NCBI GenBank assembly: GCA_050084515.1
Contig: CM114274.1
Span: forward strand, 8,308,001-8,372,000
Source of the DNA: Blasia pusilla
Lineage: Eukaryota; Marchantiophyta; Marchantiopsida; Blasiales
DNA: 64,000 nucleotides
Direction: 5' to 3'
A model generated the notes under the pieces. The model saw only the letters and a list, made by a program, of their open reading frames with translations. It was not told the origin of the DNA and did no database searches. The position numbers and the translations under genes were made by a program. Shown piece after piece: positions 32,371 to 44,341 of this stretch. Positions within the stretch are counted from its first letter, which is position 1; every line of letters begins with the position of its first letter.

Positions 32371-34897
32371 TTATGACCAATCATGGCATAATCTAACATA
32401 AGTGGAATTTTTTTTTTTGAGCTTTAAACGACCATGTGGATGGATAATTTGAGATTCAATTCGTCTAATTCTTACAGGAAGTCCATTTAACTCCACGTTG
32501 ACTACAACATGTAGAAGATATGTAATTTTTAAATCTATAAAGTCATGGAAAATAGTAGAACCACCCGAGAGAACTACCATTCGTTACATATTTGGAAATA
32601 TCCACATTGGATGTCAAGTAAACTTTACACCTTATAGCTAAAAATGGTAATTGATGAAAACCTTCATTTGCAATCTAAGTATCTAAAGGTCCATCATAAG
32701 GAGCATTTATGTGAATGAGAATTGGTATGATGGACGCTTTTTCAAAAAATTGCCTATATATAAGTGAAGTTATTAAAAGTTTTAACGTTAGATTTATGAG
32801 TACATATGACTAAAGTCTCAATTTTTTTTATAAATTCTTTTTCTTTGGGTTGTGTAACATAAAACAATCCTAGATATTTATCAATGTCTTCTTGAAGGGG
32901 AATACCAAGTCTAATTGAGTAAAATAGATGTATGAATGGAAGATCAAAATAGTGTTCAAAGTTGGAAAAGAATGAAAAAAAATAATGTCTAAAAAGAAAG
33001 GAGAGCTTGATAGATGACATTGCTCAAAAAATCTACAATAATAATTCTTATAAATAAAAGGTAATTGACAACCATTATTACTAGTTTTGCGAAAAAAAGG
33101 TTTAAATCTTATATTGATGATATTTTGTTAATTCATATGGCTATTGTCTATAAAATAGGAGGAGTTATCATAGAACACTCGTCAATAATACAAATACTTT
33201 TCTTAGGTTTTGGAATTGGTCTCAAGATGTATGTAATGATGATTCACATATTGGTAAATCATTTCGTAAATATTGATAAATCATTGCATATTGCAAATGC
33301 AACATGTAGTATCATGGCATTTGGATTTAGCTTAATATCAATAGAATCCATACTTACTATTAATACTTTATAGAATTTTCTACCTTGCCAAAATTTATTC
33401 ATGTAATTGATAAAGAATGATTTACCACAAAATCGAAGGTGCATCACAAAGATAAAGTTTTACTTTTTTGTTCTCTAAAGTATGGTAGGTTGGAAATTGA
33501 TGAATAGATAAAAAAAAGAATCATTAGGATGTGGGATTGTTAATGCTCTTGAGATGTGCGCTTCTTCTTGGACATACAAAATTTTGTTTTAGAATGGTAA
33601 ATAAAATGCTTAAGAAAAAGTTTCAGACATCATAAGATAAACCATTTTCACCAACATGTTTGCCAAGTAGAGTGACACCAAAATTTTAAATTCGGAGTGA
33701 CATATTTAACGATTAATTTTTCCACATTGTTAATTTATTGAAGAAGTTTTCTATAAACAAGTTTATCTACAAATGAAAATTTGGAGGTCTCAACAACAAG
33801 TACTAATTGATGTGTAGTCCTAAAGTTTATAGTAGAGAAAGACGTTGTACAAAAACTCATCTAAGTAGATGGATTGCTTTATAAACATAAATTTCAAGAA
33901 AATCGGATTCCATAGAGATTTTTTTGGGCTTTTCAAAGGCAATTTAGAACTTTATGCCTATTCCAATAATATGTTGTAAGAGAATACATCAAAAGGGATT
34001 TAAAGATATAGCAATTAATATGAGAAGGATGCAAGAATAACACACTTAACTTTTGTAAAGACTTCTTTGTCAATTGGGAGGACTAAAATCAATATGTAAT
34101 CCAAGTTCAGATTGATAGATAATAGAAACTTGCAAAGTTGATAATGTAGCTTTTGCTAAACAAATCAATCGGTTTGATAGAATACATGAGACTAGTTTTA
34201 GTTCTATTTTATGTAATCCTTCAAGTCATGGGTGTTTTGTTGTGTGTATATCAATATCCAAAGGTCCTACTGGTTCATATTGTTATTCATATTTTCGGAT
34301 ATAAGAAGACTAGTTTGCATTATATTAATCATTCTTTGTAAGTTCATTTGGGCTTGCCAAAGAAGAAGTAACAGAGGATGATATATTACCACATTTCTAT
34401 TCTCCCATCCATATCCACAATTCATCTATCGTTGAGTTTTTTTTTATTAATGTTAGGAACAAATTCATAATTCTCTATTGTTAGAGAACCAAATCTACAT
34501 AAATTTTTATTTGAGATCGTGTCTAGCTTGGAGGAGTTTTTTGTGTACATACATGCAACTATTTATGTTTGAAAAAGTCATATTATGTACTTTCAAAGAT
34601 ATGAAGAGTAGGTGAAATGAAATATTTAGTCATTTTATCATAATTTTATGATACATAAGCATAAATCTAAGAAGTTATAAGAGCTACATCATCTAAGTGG
34701 CACCAAAGAATAGAATGAGTGTCCAAGGAGCCTCTACCTTGCATTTTGTACCAAATTACATGGTACTCTACTTTTCCAAGGATACTTAATCCATATATTA
34801 TGTACTTCCAATGGAAAAAATTATAGACGCACATTAAAAATTCTAGATATTCTACACATGCGTCTTTCCAAATGAAATATGGATTGACACCTTTCAT
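32371..34897 (-). mobile_element. Decayed Helitron (Rep and Pif1-type helicase remnants)
   Basis: Minus-strand order fits a Helitron. At 34897-34667 there is Rep-like sequence (IIYGLSILGKVEYHVIWYKM, QGRGSLDTHSILW), where the usual His-x-His of the HUH nuclease is damaged. Near 33410 there is a Walker A remnant (CGKSFFINYMNKFWQGRKF). Near 33195-33165 there is a Walker B CIIDECSMIT. At 33020-32754 there are later helicase motifs (YSIRLGIPLQEDIDKY, TLVICTHKSNVKTFNN). 32580-32371 may be the C-terminus. All are in broken frames. Helitrons move by rolling-circle replication using Rep and the helicase. I did not find the TC start or the CTRR hairpin end. Confidence 0.6.
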
Positions 34898-37800
34898 AAC
34901 GTCTTCAAGATCATTTAACTTTAGCTACCTAGTTGCACCTATTTCATTTAATGTCAAAGTTGAATAGAAATGTGACATTTCCTATGACCGAGCAACCATT
35001 GCTTTTAAGTCGTGAAGGTGTTTCTTAAGTCAAGGTGGACTATGAGAAATTTGGGGACTAATTACGTACATATTATGATAACACTTGGCACAATTGAAAT
35101 TCTGTATATATGTGGGTTTGTAATTTGTAGCGCGATTAATAGATTGTTGAGAATGCAAGATAGGATAGAAGATATGAGGATGATTGCTTGTCTAAGTTGA
35201 AACATTACAAGTAGATATGACTTCAATAATGTGAAAGGAGAAAATTTTGCATTTTTCTACATTGTAGATATTCAAATCAAAAAATTACTTGCCCATTATA
35301 ATAACCTCAAAAGAAAGGGAAGAAAAAATGAAAATAGACTAGTTTCTAAAGTAAGCTTGGAATCATGTCTTAATCCTTCATGGTCAATAAATAAATGTGT
35401 TCTTATATTGAATATTTTTCTATAGTAAATAATGCTATTTTCAAAAGCATCTTATGAATCTTTATATTGAACAGGTATTGAGTAAGAAGTGTCTTGGAGG
35501 AGTTATGATCAAACTTATATAGGTCGATATCCGTTGTATGTGTTAGTCTACCTTTTTCTCATGAGAATCGTAAAATCTTATCAATAGATGAGTAAGGTAG
35601 TACTAGCAAGTATGATTTCTGACTTGATAATCCTACAAGTACATTGTATTTAGAGGATTCATATGTAAACTTGTAAGGAATATAATATCTTTATAGATAT
35701 TAATTATAGTGTTGCATTGAAATATTTTCATATTCTTATTGATAAAATGACTATCTAGTAAAGAATTAACTCTAAAATACCTTTCATGAAATCCGTTGTT
35801 CTTGGAAAGTATACATATATGTAAGTATATCATAGACAATAACAATAGATTAAGTGGGTTGATTCTAACTTAATCTCTTTTGTAAGACGGAGTTTATGAC
35901 ATTTATATTGTACTTTTTAGGATTTGCCGCACATAACTCACATAGATAGTATAATTGAGCATTTGATATAATGAATTTGGTTATATATGCATTGTATAAT
36001 ACATATGATGGATTTGAGGTTTTTTTTTTTTAAAAATAGTTAGAAAAAGTGAGTTTCTTAATCTTATAGATCCACAACTTTACACACCATATGTAGTGTT
36101 GGAACATAGATGGCTCTATTTGGTCAAATATATTTTGGCATAATACCATTGTATATATGATGGTCAACAATGAGTTTTGTAATTGTTTAGGGTCCTGAGA
36201 CAAGATGTTTGTCTATGAGTTTTCCTTTGGTCAATAGAGACAATATTACTACGACTCATGATAATATGTCAATGAAATTGATTAAATCAAAGTAATATAA
36301 ACAACATAACTAAGTTTAAAGTTTAAAGTGAAAGTTATATAGTATTCTTCTAGTAATCTACCAATAGATAGTCAGAAAAAAACACAAAAAATTGAGGATT
36401 TTTGGAAATATTGTAAAAAGTGAAAAAAATGTGGTAAAAAAGAAATAAAATGATATATAAGAGGAAATAAAATATCAAATATTATAAGTATATTATTTAA
36501 ATATTGGAATGTGCGTATGAATAACAATCACTATTGATTTTAACAGAAATGAACAAATATATAAATAGAACCAAGTGTAGAAGACAATTTGTTATTCTTA
36601 TAGAGTACACTAAATTATAGAGTGTTGATCTCAAAAAATCTCACACAAATATGGTTGTATTATCAACACGTTGTCAAAATTGTAGAATAATGCTGCTTTG
36701 TGAAGTAATGCAACTCAATATACGACACTTTGAAAGCCAATAAATTAAGATGTGTGGTTGAAGAGATAGTTTAGTAAAGGTCAGTTTTTCTTAGAATCAC
36801 CCATTAAAACTTTATATAGAGGATTTACAATGCACATGTTATATGTAATCAATCATGAATCTTGGATTCCTAAAAAATCATATTGAGAGAAAATCTATCC
36901 AATATGTGGCATTATAATCGAATTTGGAGATGTGAACAATAGTGCAATACATATGCTTATGTGTATTGTAAGTGGTGAATTATACACTTGCATCAATATG
37001 TATTGCTTGGAATGATAAGAGTGACAAACATATGCAGACGTGTTTTGCAATACACAGGCGCGTATGAGAAGAGATTGTAAGTGGTGAATTATAGACTTTC
37101 ATCAACTTGTTTTGCTTGGAATGATAAGAGTGACAAACTCAAAGAATAGAAGTTGATGATGAGCGAGACTCAAGGAGGAGAGATGAGGAGTGTGAGGTTT
37201 TTAACAGCCATGCTCCCTCCGACGCCTAAAGAAGCTAGAAAGTGGTCAATTGGACAATGAAAATGATCCAACCTTAAAAAATTACACATGTGCATCAACA
37301 TCATATATTGCTCAAAATGACAAGAGTGGCAAAACGTGGTCAAAGAATGAAAGTTGATGATCAACTAGACTCAAGCAGACGAGACGAGGAGTGTGAGGTT
37401 TCTGACAACCATTTTCCCTTAGGTGCATAAAGAAGCAAAAAAGTGATCAACCAGACAATGAAAATCATCCAACCTCCGAAAATGGGTCAAAGGTGAATAT
37501 GCACACCTCAGAATTAGTAAGACTAGCACTATACTGGTATGGTAAAATTAGCAAATATCTACTTTATTATAAAAACAAGCTTCAAAAGAGGACAAAAGAA
37601 GAGAATTACATTTCCATAAAGGAAGCCACCAAAATATGCGAAATAAAAATAAAATTTATAACAAACCAACTCAAAAAGAATAATAACGTTTATCTAATAA
37701 AACCATGAAATAAAAAGGAAGTAGGAGCGGCGATGTTGGAGGACGGTTAAGCGGAATGGAATTGGAGCACGATCCTAAGCCGGCTTACCGGGCCGCCAAA

Positions 37801-38048
37801 ATCGCCGCCATCTACTTTTAGCCACTCTCGGAGTTCGTGCCCTCCGCCGCGCCACGGCACCCCGGCGTACCTCTCCCGCAAGACCGACCCCCGGGAAGGA
37901 CCGACTCCCGGGAAGGGACCGAGTCCCTACCCCGAGCCTCCTGGCGCACTGCGCAAGCACAGGAGATGTGAGTTCTGTGGGCGCTGGAGCGGAGAAGTGA
38001 GTCAGTTCTGTAGGCGCTGGAGTTGCGCAGTCTCGAATTGCGAACGCA
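34898..38048. other. AT-rich gene-free region up to mS33
   Basis: Short frames only. It includes the tandem repeat at 36967-37475. From about 37730 the GC content rises sharply toward the mS33 gene, and 37780-38040 probably holds its promoter and 5' leader. Confidence 0.55.
36967..37475. repeat. Tandem repeat of about 205 bases
   Basis: Two full diverged units (about 37076-37273 and 37280-37475) plus a partial one at 36967-37030. Shared blocks include attgctt-gaatgataagagtg, gagactcaag-agga-gagatgaggagtgtgaggttt and caatgaaaat-atccaacct. Confidence 0.85.
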
Positions 38049-38303
38049 ATGGGTATGGTGGAGGCAGCGGCTCGCGTGTTCGGGAACGCCATAGGCAACG
38101 GATTGCAATCGGGGCGCAAGGTGCTGGCGCAGAAGCTGGTGGGGGAGAAGATTTTGGCCTGGTATCCGACGCCCATGCAGCGCTTGGATCCGGCCTTTGA
38201 GGATCCTCTGGAGAAGCGGCGTGTGCTGAAACTGGAGCGATTGAAGCGTCGGGGCAAGGGCGCTCCGAAGAAAGGTCACGGAAAGCGTGCATCCAAGAAG
38301 TAG
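38049..38303 (+). CDS. mS33: Mitochondrial small-subunit ribosomal protein mS33
   Basis: Single-exon frame of 84 residues with ATG at 38049 and TAG at 38301-38303. The sequence follows the mS33 (MRPS33) family: ARVFGN near the N-terminus, KVLAQKLVGEKILAWYP in the middle, RVLKLERLKRRGKGAPKKG near the end and a very basic tail. The protein is part of the small subunit of the mitochondrial ribosome and must be imported; it is basic throughout with no long separate presequence. The length is normal for the family (about 80-110). A second in-frame ATG lies two codons in. The gene stands alone, with AT-rich DNA on the left and a probable 3' UTR from 38304 on. Confidence 0.85.
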   Translation: MGMVEAAARVFGNAIGNGLQSGRKVLAQKLVGEKILAWYPTPMQRLDPAFEDPLEKRRVLKLERLKRRGKGAPKKGHGKRASKK

Positions 38304-41300
38304 GCGGATGCGGGACAAGCAACGGAGGTTTTTCTGTATGTGTAAGATATGAGAGTGCAAAGTGGGACCGCTGCTGGCTTCGTCTGGTTTCTAGGGTCTG
38401 CAATCTACGGGAACGAGTCCCTAGCTGCAGTTGTTGAATGCTTCCTGAGGGAGATGTTTCCTTTTCTGAGGTAGTGTTGGACTGTTTTCCCTTCCCTGCA
38501 CAACCGCGGCACGGATTTCGGGCAGATTAGATCATCTTTAGGGTTGAGGAAATTATCAGAGGTTGTAGGGCAGGTATTCGGAAGGCCAGAGAACATACAA
38601 ACTGTATATCGTGACAGAACATCAAATTTTTTTCCTCTAGGCCCTTCCCGATCGACTCTCTGGGGATACATTCCAGGAAGGAGGGAGTTGAGACTAAATT
38701 TCTTTGTTTCCTAGAGTGGCCATCATTGTACTGTCTCTTTTCCTGCAGAGTCGTGGGATGATGTGATCTCGGATTGTTGATGTCAAGTGTTCAGGAGCTC
38801 TGATGTAGAGGCCCCATCGCGTTCAGATCGCCACCCTGGTATCTATCACCTCAATGTTACTGATTCAAACTCTCTGCTACGTATTTATCGAATTCGTTCC
38901 CGTTTTCGTCTGTCAGCAATAATAGATTGCCTCAAATGTCGTCGCAATTGGCATGGATTTTCTCTACAGAGTGGATTCTGGCTCGTGGATACTGTTGTGC
39001 ATCTGCTGGATAAACAGAGCCGTATTATTGGAACCGTAGCACTGGCTGAACGCGCAATTGAAGCTAGGTTTTGTTTTATCTTGTCTTTGCATTGCTCTCT
39101 TCCGTACGTCTGCATGTTTTCTCTGGAAAAGGTTGGATTAGTGATTGGGTTTCAGTAAGCTACTTAAGTCTGAGTACTGGGGCAAGCTACAATGGGTATA
39201 GGTTTGAAAGAGTGGCAGTAGGTGGTCACTCTTCGAATTGACAGAATTCCCTTGTGAGCTCTATGAACTTGAAGTTCAGGAAGACCGTGCGCATTTGTTA
39301 TTCCATGTAGTTGTGTTTCGTTGATAGAACAAACTTGCTGAGAGGCGTTTATGAATTATATGTCAACCTTCAGGTTTAAGGCGAAATGAAATGGGACAAG
39401 CCGCCATGCAGAATTCTTGCTTGGGCTTCAAGGTGTGCATGAAGTAGAGGGACTCAATTTCATTTTGTAGGACCTTAATCTTGGGCTCACTTTTGTTGTT
39501 TGCCCAAAAGATCCCTTTTGATATGTTCGGTTTGATTGTCAACTCAAGGATAGTGAGCCGACAAGCTTATGTCCTTGGTGATCTTGACCTATGGCGGAGA
39601 TGTTCGGTGCGCAAGAGAATGTTATGCCTTATAGATGCACGGGAAGTTTTGGTGTTGTGTGCATTGTGGGTTTGTGTCACAATGGGGCCATCATCTATCG
39701 ACTTTTAGAGGGTTTCCTCGAATGCTCATGGCATTTTCCCAATCTCCCAGTTTTGGTGTTGTGCGCATGTAAGGTTGTACACTCTCTCTAATCTGATGAC
39801 TGGAAAGCGAGTGATCGAAGCCCGGGTGAATGGCAATTGTCACTATAAGGATCCTAAGGTAGCGAAATTCCTGACCAATGGACCAAGACACTTATATTGT
39901 GGCTCATAACATTTTTTGAATCTCCTCTGCTTGGTCATTTACTCTCAAATGGAACAAGATATTTCTTTTGTGAAGACTTGTACTGACTTTACTCCGCCCA
40001 TGAGTAAACTCCACTCTTCAAAAAGAGTTGTGGCCAATTGGGGTTCATTTTTTTTAGCATTTTGGTGCCTTTCGACTCGGAACTCTGTCCATCGCTTTAC
40101 TGTTTTCTCTCCACTTGCTATTCGTGCCAAGAAGTTGACCCCATACAACCAATATGCAAGGTTCTCCCCATTAGAATAAACACATGCTAGGTGTAGGGGA
40201 AGTGTCTAGCAACCTCACCAAGTCCGGCACCACCCCATGACGTAATCTCATTGTGAAATATTCTCTGTGAATTGAAAACATGGTTTAATACATACTAGTG
40301 GGATTAATCATGTTTCGCACTAAATCTTCATTTTGCGGTAGAGGGAAAAATATTTTCTTGTTATCCGATTGTTTCATGTCAAACAAATTCGTGTTTGCAA
40401 GTCAGGAAAGGCATTTTCCAATAAAAATATAAATTTGTTTTGAAATATATGTAATAGACTACTTTCTTTATGAAATTGGGATGACCTAATTTCTTGTGAT
40501 GATCACTTAAATTTTATTTGAATATAAAGTTGCCTTGCATTTTCCCTCCGAACAGAATGTGTCCGCAGACGTGGCGTCATTACGTGGGAAACCACTTCTC
40601 TTTTATGGAAGATGGTATTGCAGTGATTGGGGGTAAGTTTAGAATAGTCCTTCCATCATCTCCCAAATCCTCTCAATCCACTATAAGCTATGTTGAAAAA
40701 TAACTCCCAAGAGAGGGCAAAGAAAGGTAATGACATCAAGAAATACACTCAATCACTTTCCTAACAAACAAAATTGAAGTGTTATTGTTGCTTGCAAATA
40801 GAAGTTATCTACCCCATAGAAAATTGGGAGCTAATCTCTTTCCCCAATATTTTTCACTAGGAATTTTTGTGGGAAATATCTTAGGTGGTGCATGTTGTTT
40901 CCATAAGAAACTTTCGACGAAGTAAGCATGCTAGCTACATTTTCCAAAAATTCTTTCATGGAACTTACTAATTTTGTGATGCATAATATAATAGAGCCTT
41001 GTAACATGTCACCCCGTTGTATCTAACTCCTCTTTTCATGTGAAGTTCTCTCCTCAAGAATCATAATTAAAAATGCAATAGATTGGGAACTAAACTTAGG
41101 GACAACATAGATACGCCCAAATGTAGACATGAGTGAATGAAGGGATCAAATTGGTGGGGACGAAGGAAGGTAAGCAAGTGAAGGCGAGAAGAAGAGGAAT
41201 AGGGTATACTGGAATAGGGATCGAAAGATTTGTACTTTAAAACTTACAACCTCGGACAACTCAAGTTGTTACTTTACAAACTAACGTTGGATGATCTCAA

Positions 41301-41880
41301 CCTGGTGGTATTGTAGGTAGTAGTTAGGAATTCGTAGGCTAAATTGAGGTCAAAAGATGCATGTAGGTATGTAGGTATTTTCATGTATTGCACAAAATTG
41401 TTATTGGTCCATGACACATGATGAGGAGTCATGTGCATTAGTTAACGAGTATCTTGGTGGTCCTCTTGCTTCTTGATATTGCTCTATACTATCCATTCTT
41501 GTGCATATTCACTCTCTACACTCTTGACTCTATTCCATTAATAGAGTATTCTCTCATGTTATCTCATGAGCTTGGATTGATTTATAAGTGATGCAAGTCT
41601 TTTTTTGTTTACGTAGATCTTAGCTTTCACCACTATGAATGAAGGGGTTTTTCTAACTGTAAATTAAAGTCACACAAAATTGTATCATTATGACAAATGG
41701 TTGTCTACTTATGGCTCTTTAGAGTCACAATTTCTTTTTTCTCTATACATGCTAACGTAATGATTTAATTGCATTCTTTTTATCATAGTTCTATGCACAT
41801 AAAGTTGGTAGTTCATCTAGCATTGTAGGTTATATCTTTTAACATATTACAGGCTTACTTAAACTCAAGAAATAGGTCTT
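38304..41880. other. Gene-free region downstream of mS33
   Basis: The first several hundred bases are probably the mS33 3' UTR or flank. A 123-codon frame at 38787-39158 has no recognisable domain. The organellar rRNA fragment at 39791-39873 is the only identified item. Confidence 0.5.
39791..39873 (+). pseudogene. Nuclear fragment of organellar 23S-type rRNA
   Basis: The core cctaaggtagcgaaattcct is the near-invariant bacterial/organellar 23S rRNA sequence around helix 71, next to the peptidyl transferase centre (plant cytosolic 25S differs there). The match extends left through gatcgaagcccgggtgaatgg and to ctgatgac, with scattered substitutions. About 80 bases survive. It cannot be functional rRNA and is best read as an old plastid (less likely mitochondrial) DNA insertion. 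Confidence 0.75.
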
Positions 41881-42010
41881 TGGAATGAGTGATACAAAGG
41901 TGGATAAGTTTGATGGTTCCAATTAATAAGACCTATTGAAATTTCATGTGGAAATTATGTTCATGTAATTAAAGTAGCCATTAGATTTCTCTAATGTAGT
42001 TTTTGGAAAA
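41881..42010 (+). pseudogene. Possible Ty1/copia gag start, decayed
   Basis: An ATG near 41887 gives MSDTKVDKFDGSN, then two stops, then KFHVEIMFM. This is the usual opening of copia gag (Lys-Phe-Asp-Gly, then an aromatic-Lys-Phe stretch). What follows is too degraded to read. Confidence 0.4.
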
Positions 42011-44113
42011 AAAATATGCATCATATCAATTTTTAAGTTGGTGAGAAGAAAAAGTAAATTCCAATAATACATGCAATTACAAAGATATTAGCTCGGAATC
42101 TTATGCAAAGCTTCTATTGAGGTTAAGAAAAAAAATACCCTTGTATCCATGTGTAAGTACCATATTGTATATGTAAAAACCTTGTGGATAACCATCTCTT
42201 GATTTTTGCAAGTATGATTGAGACAAAATCTATTTTCCTTGATGGTCATGAAAAATGAAGAAGTAATAGGCAAGATGAACTTGAAGCAAAAACTCTCTCA
42301 AATCAAAATGTATCCTAAATTTTCTGTTTGGGATAATCACAACCTAATTAATTGACATGTATTGGAGTTAGTCTATAGTTGAATTTTTACATGATCAAGG
42401 CTTGGGTATGCTTATTTCTTGAAGAATACCACTTTCATCTAGACTTGCCTGCAGCATGGTTACCTTTTTTATGCTTCAATAATTAAGAGAAAATAATTTC
42501 TCTCAAATACGCAAAGCTTGGCTACAAGCACAATCTTTCCATCATAAAATCTTCTATGGAGTCAAATCACGAGAAAAGAAATTTTGTAGTCCTATTAACA
42601 TAAGGCATGTTGAGATATGTCACCCTTAAGATACACATTGTGAGAATACATAATGTGACGAAATCGTTAAAATATGTTACAAATATTAAAATTACAAAGG
42701 GGTCTAGCCCGTCCGGGCGATAAAAAAAAGAGCTTCAATTGAACCTGAAAATGGAGGTAACTTGACATACGAGAATGCGCTATCACTACGGCTCTCGACT
42801 ATTTGACTACTCGAGAAATTATGCTTTTTCCCTATATTCTTTATTTCTATTAACAGAAGATTTTTTCCGGGGTCCATACGGTTTGATAAGGTTAGGTAAT
42901 GCTAATAACACTACTCCACAAGCCACCTACGTCATGTTACTATGACTCCTTCGACGTCTAAGTTGAAACCATCAATCCAAGCTTCTCCTCGTATAAAAGG
43001 GCCGATGAAATTAATGTTGCACAATGAGAAGTGGGTGTTGAAAATTCAACACATATGTAAGATAATTTTATGGTAATTCCAATTATTTCACAAGGATATT
43101 AATAAGAATGTAGAGGATTTAGGGACTAAGACAATGTTGAGACTAAGGGAGATATAACCTGGGCAATTCCCTACACTACTTACACAAGGAGTGTCTAGAA
43201 CCCACATTTAGGCCTCAATATTTTTCCCTCTCAACCTCCTCATAAATAGAAGTCAAATATTTTTCGGATTCCCTATTCATTTATATATGATAAGTCCTAG
43301 TTCTAGTATTTATGGATTCTTGGAAGGAATGTTGAGTCATGATGAATCCAACTACATGACAAATGACTTATTGTCTACAAAGTAAAATTTTCATGTGAGA
43401 ATTACATGGAAAATTTTACTTTGAAGGTGAGAATTTCCCATTTAATGTATATGGAAAAATTTGCATCTAATGGTCAAGAAGATGGAATGACCACTAGATG
43501 CACATGAAATTTGGAGGACATATATGAAAATAAATAATCCATAAATTTAAGGTTTGGATCTCAAAGTTCTTCACTCAAGATAGAAAATTACTTTTCATTA
43601 GGGTGTATTTGTCCTTTGTTCTGAAAAAAAATTGCCTACTAATGTGCATATGACTAGATTGAGTTCAAGGAATCGTAGAGCTAGGAAACAAAGATGTCAT
43701 CCATCTCTATTAAATCTATCTCATAAAATTTCATTCTTACTATTGGAAATTTTCCTTTCTTTTTGGAAATTGTAATATTGGTACATACTTACGATGATAT
43801 ATTAATATGTGACATAACTTTTGTCTTACAACTGAAACCCTTTAATAGCCTGTCATTTACCCGTATATATGAACCAATACTTCAGATCCTATATTATAAA
43901 TAGAGTCCAAAAACAAATTATCCACCCTTTTCAAATGTAATTGCTTTATTCCATTATTACATGAAGTCTTTTAAGAATTTAAAACACCTTCAGTAGGAGT
44001 CTAAGACTCTCACGGTCCAGTGACCCAAACATGAAGATTTCACCTTTTAGGTCTTCATTGATAGAGGAGATTTTCACATACATATACTTCCCAATGATGC
44101 TTTCCCACATTTG
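42011..44113. other. AT-rich gene-free region
   Basis: No frame with a recognisable domain. It probably contains further decayed copia sequence. Confidence 0.45.
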
Positions 44114-44341
44114 CTACCAAAGAATTTGATTGTGTTGACTAACAATGAAAAGGTTTAATTTTAGTCTAGAATTTCCACTCGAGTAAATCCCTTGAGCCAA
44201 AAGTAAGGACTTAGTCTTTCCAATCTTATTTTTGGGACTTTTCTTGACCTGAAAAACCCATTTACAACCAATGGCCTTTTTTCCTAGAGGCAACCTTCCA
44301 CACTCCCATGCATTTTGCACATACATATCACAAAGTAACAC
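44114..44341 (-). pseudogene. Ty1/copia reverse transcriptase fragment
   Basis: The minus strand encodes LPLGKKAIGCKWVFQVKKSP followed by KNKIGKTKSLLLAQG, the hallmark start of the copia RT domain (family form close to GKKAIGCKWVFKVK, then K-A-R-L-V-A-K-G). Nothing before or after is recognisable, and it lies opposite to the gag scrap at 41.9 kb, so they are probably different copies. Confidence 0.7.

Noticed and set aside
37775-38360. Minus-strand frames of 160-180 codons across mS33
   Set aside because: Shadows of the GC-rich mS33 coding sequence on the other strand; composition explains them.
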